Assembly: GCA_903953615.1 (NCBI GenBank) | Contig: CAJBKH010000386.1 | Location: 1-10,737, forward strand | Source of the DNA: an uncultured Bacteroidota bacterium | GTDB taxonomy: Bacteria > Bacteroidota > Bacteroidia > NS11-12g > UBA955 | Length of the DNA: 10,737 bases | Direction: 5' to 3' | In this document: in pieces, positions 1-4,494 of the stretch | Layout: every line of letters begins with the position of its first letter | How positions within the stretch are numbered: position 1 is the first letter of the stretch | The notes under the pieces: model-generated | The model's input: only the letters and a program-made list of their open reading frames with translations | The model's database searches: none | What the model was told of the DNA's origin: nothing | Position numbers and translations under genes: made by a program

Positions 1-88
1 AGGCATTATTTAAAAGTAAATGTTTATTTGTTTGACAATAAAATTAACAAATTAGTTGTTATTAGGGTTGATTTAGTAATTAACTCAC

Positions 89-673
89 ATGAAAAAAATA
101 CTATTCAGTCTGTTTTTCATAACAGCACTCTCATTTAATACAAAGGCTGAATCCGATTTCTTTGGTCGTTTGGCCGACTCATCCCTAACACTTACCAAGC
201 AAAGTATTGTATACGATCCAACCTATTGCAAAATACCGTATCCCAATGGCGATGTGCCAGCAGGGAAGGGTGTCTGTACAGATGTTGTCATTCGCGCTTA
301 TAGAAAGCTTGGTATCGACTTGCAAAAAGAAGTGCACGAGGACATGCAAGCGCATTTTAGTTTGTATCCAAAAATTTGGGGCATGACCCACACTGATAAA
401 AACATTGATCACCGCAGAGTGCCTAATTTAATGACTTTTTTTAGCAGAAAGGGAACAATTAAAGTGATGAGCACCGAGCCCAAAGATTATTTACCTGGCG
501 ATATTGTTTGCTGGAATCTTGGTGCCGCCTTAACCCATATTGGCATGGTGGTTAAAACCAAGTCGAGCGATGGTAAACGCTATAAGATGGTGCACAATAT
601 CGGTGCGGGGCAGGTGGTGGATGATTGCCTGTTTAATTACAAGATCATCGGTCATTACCACTATCAGAAATAA
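89..673 (+). CDS. Exported DUF1287-family protein (YijF-like, probable NlpC/P60-type fold)
   Basis: The 194-residue product begins with a signal peptide: Lys-Lys, a hydrophobic stretch, and a likely cut after about residue 20 (NTKA/E). It should act in the periplasm or at the cell surface. The mature part matches my recollection of the DUF1287 family (E. coli YijF): a GVCTDVVIRAYR segment with Cys63, a GDIVCW segment at 137-142, then THIGMVV with His150 and VHNIG with His169. A Cys followed by two His in this layout resembles NlpC/P60-type cysteine hydrolases, so a cell-wall amidase or peptidase role is possible but is inference. The ATG at 89 gives an intact signal peptide and no Shine-Dalgarno precedes it, as usual in Bacteroidota. 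TAGGGTTG at 63-70 differs by one base from the -7 consensus and is only a weak promoter candidate. The gene stands alone before the repeat-bearing gap. The family call is fairly sure; the biochemical role is unknown. Confidence 0.85.
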   Translation: MKKILFSLFFITALSFNTKAESDFFGRLADSSLTLTKQSIVYDPTYCKIPYPNGDVPAGKGVCTDVVIRAYRKLGIDLQKEVHEDMQAHFSLYPKIWGMTHTDKNIDHRRVPNLMTFFSRKGTIKVMSTEPKDYLPGDIVCWNLGAALTHIGMVVKTKSSDGKRYKMVHNIGAGQVVDDCLFNYKIIGHYHYQK

Positions 674-681
674 CCCATACT

Positions 682-804
682 TTAATCACCTATAAAAATA
701 CCAACATCACTTATCTGCATGGCAATGTCCTCTACAGCCATCTCGGCAAGCGATAGGTTGATTTCTACATGCCAAATTTCGGCTGGCAAAATTCTAGAAA
801 AAAA
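682..804 (-). pseudogene. Possible decayed minus-strand reading frame (C-terminal remnant)
   Basis: On the minus strand, 40 codons stay open before a TAA at 684-682. They encode a protein-like peptide ending in ISDVGIFIGD, rich in Ile, Val, Glu and Ala and including IWHVEINLSLAE. The frame is closed upstream by a TAA next to a run of seven T (minus strand). Removing one T there would join it to an upstream open frame (KKPTLKIATALVIF). This suggests a gene tail broken by a homopolymer slip, convergent with and 8 bp from the DUF1287 gene. I do not recognise the family. The stretch is short enough to be chance, so confidence is low. Confidence 0.22.
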
Positions 805-844
805 TTACAAGCGCAGTAGCTATTTTCAAGGTTGGTTTTTTCGT

Positions 845-937
845 GTTCAACCCCTTCAGGGTTGTATGTTAAGTTGTGCCGCAACTACCATAGGTTTCAC
901 CTATGGTTAATGGTGTTCAAGCCCTTCAGGCTTGAGA
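845..937 (+). repeat. Composite hairpin repeat, unit 1 (REP-like)
   Basis: This 93-bp unit contains four successive stem-loops. The first is CAACCC-CTTCA-GGGTTG (848-864). The second is AGTTG-TGCCG-CAACT (872-886). The third is ACCATAGGT-TTC-ACCTATGGT (887-907), a 9-bp perfect stem. After the linker TAATGGTGT comes TCAAGCC-CTTCA-GGCTTGA (917-935). The first and last hairpins are versions of one sequence, with one C-G pair swapped for G-C. The unit recurs inverted at 1081-1171. It resembles bacterial REP palindromes, which are often dispersed by RAYT (IS200-like) transposases. That link is inference; no transposase is present here. Confidence 0.85.
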
Positions 938-1080
938 GGCATTTTGGTAGGTTAGCCGTATATTCGTTCCCGTTGGCATTAGGTCAAATAATTCAATAAA
1001 TAATCCATTAGATTTTTTTCTTATGGATGTAATTAAGCAGACTAAACTTCAATTTATCCATACCTTTAAAATCCTCATAA

Positions 1081-1171
1081 TCTCAACTCTGAAGGAGTTG
1101 AACACAATTAACCACCGATGAAATCGGTGGTTAAAAATGCAACGTGTATTCCAACCCTTAAGGGGTTGAAC
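1081..1171 (-). repeat. Composite hairpin repeat, unit 2 (inverted copy)
   Basis: Read on the minus strand, this 91-bp unit follows the same plan as unit 1. It has CAACCC-CTTAA-GGGTTG (1168-1152), then a 12-bp perfect stem TTAACCACCGAT-TTC-ATCGGTGGTTAA (1134-1108), then TCAACTC-CTTCA-GAGTTGA (1101-1083). The linker TTAATTGTGTTCAA differs from unit 1 by one base, and the TTC and CTTCA loops are identical. Against unit 1, the central stem has three compensated base-pair changes and the last stem has two. The extra AGTTG/CAACT hairpin of unit 1 is not conserved here, where the region is 2 bp shorter. The two units form a head-to-head pair around a 143-bp spacer, like a BIME. Confidence 0.85.
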
Positions 1172-1195
1172 AAGGGAACAGTCCAATTTGCTTTA

Positions 1196-1221
1196 AAAAA
1201 CATACCAATCGGTATGTTTTT
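1196..1221. promoter_or_regulatory. Strong palindrome: terminator or TetR-type operator candidate
   Basis: AAAAACATACC (1196-1206) and GGTATGTTTTT (1211-1221) form an 11-bp perfect stem with a 4-nt loop, AATC. The A and T tracts at either side would suit a short bidirectional intrinsic terminator. The core ACATACC-N4-GGTATGT also looks like operators of TetR-family repressors as I recall them. It lies 135 bp upstream of the thymidine kinase start, and no regulator gene is nearby. The sequence cannot decide between the two roles. Confidence 0.5.
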
Positions 1222-1356
1222 ACTAACCAATCAAACTGCTTTTTGCTCCCGAAAGCTATCGGAATGCCTTCTGCCAAATAGTTCTGACAAAACTTGTTTA
1301 TAGATTGCTAAAAAAACTAGCCATGATAATAAAATATTTTCTATTTATTTGTACCC

Positions 1357-1923
1357 ATGGCAGAGCAAGGTCAACTCATTGTTTATTACGGATGCATGTT
1401 TGCGGGTAAAACCACTGCGCTGATAGATTATATCAGCAATGCGAATCTTAAGCCAAATGAGCTATTGGTCTTCAAGCCAGGCATTGATAACAGAGCTGCC
1501 AAAAATATTATTACCACCCATGATGGTAAAAAACACGAGTGCCTTAGCCTCGACCACGAAACCGTTTTATCGGATTTAGTTACACCTTATACCAAACTCA
1601 TTGCTTTTGATGAAGCACAATTTTTTGATAAAATAATATTCTCAGAAATAAAGCGCTTGTTAGCAAAAGGCATTTCAATTGTCGCTGCTGGTTTAGACAA
1701 AGATTATTTGGCCCGCCCATTTGGCTTAATGCCATTGCTAATGCAAAATGCCACAGAACTGTACGAACTCAATGCAAAATGTGATTGTTGTGGAAGCAAA
1801 GCCAACCATACTTTCAGAAAAGAAACGAACAAGGTATTGGTTTTGATAGGTAGCGAAAATTATTATGAAGCCCGCTGTGCCGATTGTTATCAAATTGGCG
1901 TAGAAATTGGAACCCAAGCTTAA
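1357..1923 (+). CDS. tdk: Thymidine kinase (type II, zinc-binding)
   Basis: This enzyme phosphorylates thymidine to dTMP with ATP in the cytosol (pyrimidine salvage). The 188-residue product has a P-loop GCMFAGKT (12-19), the Walker-B/catalytic segment FDEAQFF with the likely catalytic Glu86, GLDKDYLARPFG (112-123), and the lasso zinc site formed by Cys142/Cys145 and Cys174/Cys177. The thymidine-binding loop region IGSENYYEARC (164-174) is also typical. Length and domain order are normal for the tetrameric TK1-like family. The ATG at 1357 is the natural start, just ahead of the beta strand leading to the P-loop; no Shine-Dalgarno or clean TAnnTTTG promoter is visible. The stop codon is only 3 bp from the end of the convergent nfu-like gene, leaving no room for a terminator between them. 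Confidence 0.97.
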   Translation: MAEQGQLIVYYGCMFAGKTTALIDYISNANLKPNELLVFKPGIDNRAAKNIITTHDGKKHECLSLDHETVLSDLVTPYTKLIAFDEAQFFDKIIFSEIKRLLAKGISIVAAGLDKDYLARPFGLMPLLMQNATELYELNAKCDCCGSKANHTFRKETNKVLVLIGSENYYEARCADCYQIGVEIGTQA

Positions 1924-1926
1924 TTG

Positions 1927-2163
1927 CTAGTCTACCGCTACCACCGAGGTGATTTCTGGTAATACTTTCTTAATTGCTTCTTCAATGCCCGCCTTCATGG
2001 TCATGTGACTCATTTCGCAGCCACTACAAGCGCCTAGAAGTTTTAACGTTACAACATTATTATCATCGATATTTAACAGTTCAACATTGCCGCCATCCAT
2101 TTTTAAAAAGGGACGAACGGTGTCTAATGCTTGTTCAATTTTATTTTTTAACTCTGTCTGCAT
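1927..2163 (-). CDS. NifU C-terminal-domain (Nfu-type) Fe-S scaffold/carrier protein
   Basis: This 78-residue protein is essentially a single NifU C-terminal domain. It has an N-terminal helix, MDGGNVELLNI (22-32), and the cluster-binding motif GACSGCEMSHMTMKAGIEE, in which Cys46 and Cys49 (CxxC) would bridge a [4Fe-4S] cluster between two subunits. Such proteins carry or assemble Fe-S clusters for apo-targets in the cytosol. There is no A-type domain as in E. coli NfuA, so it is the minimal form. It lies 4 bp downstream of mrp on the same strand, which fits joint expression and a shared job in cluster delivery. The ATG at 2163 places the conserved helix at the N-terminus. The family call is secure; specific client proteins cannot be named. 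Confidence 0.93.
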   Translation of the reverse strand: MQTELKNKIEQALDTVRPFLKMDGGNVELLNIDDNNVVTLKLLGACSGCEMSHMTMKAGIEEAIKKVLPEITSVVAVD

Positions 2164-2167
2164 GTCT

Positions 2168-3223
2168 TTAATTCAATGAATTGTTAATCGCTAATTGTCT
2201 TGCTAATTGTTGTGCAATCTCAGTAAAATTTTCCAAAGCTGCTGTCGTATACATTTTACCTTGGTCCGAATCGTTCATCAATTCAACAGAGATCGGCAAA
2301 CTGCCTAGTACTTGCGACTTAAATTGCTCGGCCAATTGTTGCGCCCCGCCTTTTCCAAATATGAAATATTTTTTATCTGGTGCATCTTCAGGGATGAAGT
2401 ATGACATATTTTCAACGATGCCTAAAATAGGGATATTGATGGGTTGCATGTTGAACATAGCACAAGCCTTGCGGGCATCAGCAATCGCAACATTTTGGGG
2501 CGTAGTAACGATTACTGCACCAGAAATCGGAAGTGTTTGTGCCAAGGTAAGTTGTATGTCGCCAGTGCCGGGCGGTAAATCGATGATTAAATAATCTAAT
2601 TGCCCCCAATTAACGCCTGTAATAAATTGTTGCAAAGCTTTTGAAATCATTGGGCCACGCCAAACAACGGCTTCATTAGGATTTGATAAGAAGCCAATGG
2701 AGAACAATTTAATTTCACCAGCCATCACGGGTTTCATTAATTCTCTTCCTTCAACAACCTCCATTTCTATTTGATGGTTTTGTACGCCAAATAAAATAGG
2801 AATTGATGGACCATAAATGTCGGCATCGAGAATACCTACATTGGCACCCATCTTACTAAGGGTTGTAGCCAGTGCCGCTGCTATAGTAGATTTTCCTACA
2901 CCTCCTTTACCACTGCCTACTGCAATTATATTTCTTACATTCGGTAGCGCAGCATTGGTTTTTTTATCAGCGGTTACGTCGGCTGTCATGTTAATATTAA
3001 CCACTACATGGTCGCCAATGAAGTGAGAGATGGCCGTTAAACACGCATTTTTAATCATGTCCTTTAAAGGGCATGCTGGCGTTGTTAAATAAACAGAAAA
3101 GGAGAGGGCATTGCCATTGACTACAATATCTCTCACCATGTTAAGGGTCACTAGGTCTTTGTGTAAATCGGGATCATCAACATGACTCAGCGCTTTTAAT
3201 ACATCTTGTTCTGTAAAGTTCAT
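2168..3223 (-). CDS. mrp: Mrp/ApbC-type P-loop ATPase, Fe-S cluster carrier
   Basis: The 351-residue product combines an N-terminal MIP18/DUF59 domain (about 1-85, with Cys51 in TTPACPLKD) and a MinD/Mrp-type ATPase domain. The ATPase has the deviant Walker A GSGKGGVGKST (103-113), DADIYGPSIP (133-142), and DLPPGTGD (215-222). The family binds and transfers Fe-S clusters in the cytosol. Enterobacterial Mrp has a CxxC pair after the ENMS motif; here that segment reads NMSYFIPEDAPDKKYF (272-287) and has no cysteine, a variant I recall from other Bacteroidota. The ATG overlaps the upstream membrane-protein stop by 4 bp (ATGA), suggesting translational coupling, and the nfu-like gene follows after 4 bp. 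Sure of family; the exact mode of cluster binding is open. Confidence 0.95.
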   Translation of the reverse strand: MNFTEQDVLKALSHVDDPDLHKDLVTLNMVRDIVVNGNALSFSVYLTTPACPLKDMIKNACLTAISHFIGDHVVVNINMTADVTADKKTNAALPNVRNIIAVGSGKGGVGKSTIAAALATTLSKMGANVGILDADIYGPSIPILFGVQNHQIEMEVVEGRELMKPVMAGEIKLFSIGFLSNPNEAVVWRGPMISKALQQFITGVNWGQLDYLIIDLPPGTGDIQLTLAQTLPISGAVIVTTPQNVAIADARKACAMFNMQPINIPILGIVENMSYFIPEDAPDKKYFIFGKGGAQQLAEQFKSQVLGSLPISVELMNDSDQGKMYTTAALENFTEIAQQLARQLAINNSLN

Positions 3224-3516
3224 GGTTTTTTAACAAATAAATTGAGAATACGTTTAAAGAATTTTTTTTCAAAGTTGAGGAAAAAACGAAATTGACCAAA
3301 GATAAAGCCATAGGCCAACAGCATAATATTATAAATCGGTAAAACCCCAATGTAAAAGAGAACACGTGCACCAAGGGTTGCATCGCTATTGATGCCTAAT
3401 AAATGTTTTAAAGGAATAATTGAAGAACCAGTACAAGTAAAAACAAGCAAAATAAGAACAACTTGCAAAGCCGATTTTACTTGCCATCTCTGTTTTAGTT
3501 TATCGATAAAAGACAC
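3220..3516 (-). CDS. Small membrane protein, DUF6787-like
   Basis: This 98-residue protein has two predicted membrane helices, about 17-34 (LQVVLILLVFTC...) and 50-72 (LFYIGVLPIYNIMLLAYGF). They are followed by GQFRFFLNFEKKFFKRI, an amphipathic, basic C-terminus expected to face the cytosol. The pattern matches a small Bacteroidota family I recall as DUF6787; no function is known. The start is GTG at 3516-3514, giving MSFIDKLKQRW, and it is supported by a perfect -7 element TATATTTG 23 bp upstream. It is the first gene of the cluster and its TGA overlaps the mrp ATG by 4 bp. Tight coupling to mrp and nfu suggests, without proof, a link to Fe-S metabolism. Family name moderately sure, reality of the gene high. 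Confidence 0.82.
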   Translation of the reverse strand: MSFIDKLKQRWQVKSALQVVLILLVFTCTGSSIIPLKHLLGINSDATLGARVLFYIGVLPIYNIMLLAYGFIFGQFRFFLNFEKKFFKRILNLFVKKP

Positions 3517-3539
3517 AATGATTGAGGATAAATGGGGTG

Positions 3540-3547
3540 CAAATATA
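3540..3547 (-). promoter_or_regulatory. -7 promoter element for the DUF6787-mrp-nfu cluster
   Basis: The minus strand reads TATATTTG here, an exact match to the Bacteroidota -7 consensus TAnnTTTG. It would place the transcript start near 3533, some 15-20 nt ahead of the GTG start. The -33 side is weak (TTTA about 19 nt upstream). A near-palindrome, TTATCAAGCTTTATAA (3551-3566), sits just upstream and could be an operator, though it may be chance. Confidence 0.5.
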
Positions 3548-3640
3548 CTATTATCAAGCTTTATAATAAAGGGTTTTTAATGGCCCTGGTTTTGGTCTAA
3601 TTTTTTGATAAATATGTAGACGCTTTCAGATGAATATTTG

Positions 3641-3648
3641 TATTTTTG
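3641..3648 (+). promoter_or_regulatory. -7 promoter element for the LOG-family gene
   Basis: TATTTTTG matches TAnnTTTG exactly and would start transcription near 3653, about 20 nt before the ATG at 3673. This argues against an upstream in-frame TTG at 3646, which would lie inside the promoter. No clear TTTG is seen at the expected -33 spacing. Confidence 0.45.
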
Positions 3649-3672
3649 AGCCAACTAATAAAATATTTCACA

Positions 3673-4398
3673 ATGAATTCATTCTCACAAAAGGTAAAAC
3701 ATAAACCTATCAATTATTTAGAAGGACCTCGCTCTAGGGTCGATGAATTAATATTTACCATCAAAGTAGTATTCCAATTTATCAAAGGCTTTAGGGCCTT
3801 GCATTTTGTGGGTCCTTGTATTACCGTTTTTGGCTCGGCCCGATTTGATGAAGAGCACATCTATTACAAAACCACCAGAGAACTATCCGCTAAAATTGCA
3901 CAACTGGGATTTACAATCATGACCGGTGGTGGTCCTGGTATTATGGAGGCAGCCAATCGTGGCGCTAAGGATGTTGCTGGTCGCTCTGTAGGTTGTAACA
4001 TTGAATTGCCCTTCGAACAACATCCCAATCCTTTTCTTGATAAATGGACTACCATCAAATATTTTTTCATTAGAAAGGTATTACTTTTAAAATATTCCTA
4101 TGGTTTTATTGTAATGCCTGGTGGCTTTGGCACAATGGATGAATTTTTTGAAGCCTTAACCTTGATTCAAACAGGCATGATAGAAAAATTTCCAATTATT
4201 ATTATGGGCACCGAATTTCATGAAGACCTTATTAAATACATCGAAGATATGAAAATAGCTGGAACCATTAGTTCACATGATTCCCATTTATTTCTAGTAA
4301 CCAACAATATTGACGAGGCTGTTGAGCACATTAGTAAAAATTGTATCATGCCTTTTGGCTTAAAATCGCAAACTAAGAGCCGTCTACTTGGTGAATAA
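3673..4398 (+). CDS. LOG-family (TIGR00730-type) Rossmann-fold protein, putative nucleoside 5'-monophosphate phosphoribohydrolase
   Basis: From the ATG at 3673 the product has 241 residues. It shows the family's two signatures: GGGPGIMEAANRGA (85-98) and PGGFGTMDE (149-157), whose Glu157 is the expected catalytic residue and whose Gly-rich loop binds phosphate. LOG enzymes release the free base from cytokinin or adenine nucleoside 5'-monophosphates; in most bacteria the true substrate is uncertain and related proteins act on AMP or other NMPs. An N-terminal extension of about 45 residues precedes the Rossmann fold (ITVFGSARF), as in the longer bacterial LOG type. The protein is cytosolic, with no signal peptide. 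A TTG at 3646 would add nine residues, but it falls within a TATTTTTG promoter-like element, so the ATG is preferred. The gene is divergent from the mrp cluster. Family sure, substrate not. Confidence 0.93.
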   Translation: MNSFSQKVKHKPINYLEGPRSRVDELIFTIKVVFQFIKGFRALHFVGPCITVFGSARFDEEHIYYKTTRELSAKIAQLGFTIMTGGGPGIMEAANRGAKDVAGRSVGCNIELPFEQHPNPFLDKWTTIKYFFIRKVLLLKYSYGFIVMPGGFGTMDEFFEALTLIQTGMIEKFPIIIMGTEFHEDLIKYIEDMKIAGTISSHDSHLFLVTNNIDEAVEHISKNCIMPFGLKSQTKSRLLGE

Positions 4399-4482
4399 CA
4401 TCTTGTTATAGGTGCATTTTTAAAAGTATGACTTGTGCATGGTATGGGGATTCTATCGCAATAATATTATCAGAACAGATTG

Positions 4483-4490
4483 TATATTCG
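4483..4490 (+). promoter_or_regulatory. -7-like promoter element ahead of the M28 peptidase
   Basis: TATATTCG differs from TAnnTTTG by one base and sits 4 bp before the ATG at 4495. If real, transcription would begin near 4495, giving either a leaderless message or translation from the next in-frame ATG at 4513. It also makes an in-frame TTG at 4480 unlikely as a start. No -33 element is visible at normal spacing. Confidence 0.35.
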
Positions 4491-4494
4491 CAGC

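Larger units (their letters stand above)
674..1356. other. 683-bp intergenic region carrying palindromic elements
   Basis: No convincing intact gene lies here. From left to right it holds a coding-like minus-strand remnant (682-804), a composite three-hairpin unit (845-937), a 143-bp AT-rich spacer, the inverted second unit (1081-1171), and a strong palindrome (1196-1221). There is also an imperfect palindrome, CCGA-a-AGCT-a-TCGG, at 1249-1262, and then the AT-rich upstream region of the thymidine kinase gene. The spacer contains one weak hairpin (1003-1028, ATCCAT/ATGGAT with an inner AGA/TCT pair). Short plus-strand open frames at 719-910 and 1118-1303 overlap the hairpins and do not look like proteins. 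Confidence 0.8.

Noticed and set aside
719..910. 63-codon plus-strand open frame
   Set aside because: It runs through the unit-1 hairpins, has a Ser/Ala-rich antisense-like composition opposite a better minus-strand frame, and has no recognisable motif.
845..1171. CRISPR array
   Set aside because: The repeats are inverted hairpins of differing sequence, not direct near-identical repeats with regular unique spacers, and no cas gene is present.
1249..1262. Imperfect palindrome CCGAAAGCTATCGG
   Set aside because: It resembles a palindrome I recall from Bacteroidota intergenic regions, but it is short, mismatched and single in this window.
1118..1303. 61-codon plus-strand open frame
   Set aside because: It starts inside the central hairpin of unit 2 and crosses another palindrome; composition is explained by the repeats.
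2181..2594. 137-codon plus-strand open frame
   Set aside because: It is antisense to the well-supported mrp coding sequence.
3551..3566. Near-palindrome TTATCAAGCTTTATAA as an operator
   Set aside because: One mismatch pair, low complexity, no regulator nearby; mentioned only beside the promoter element.
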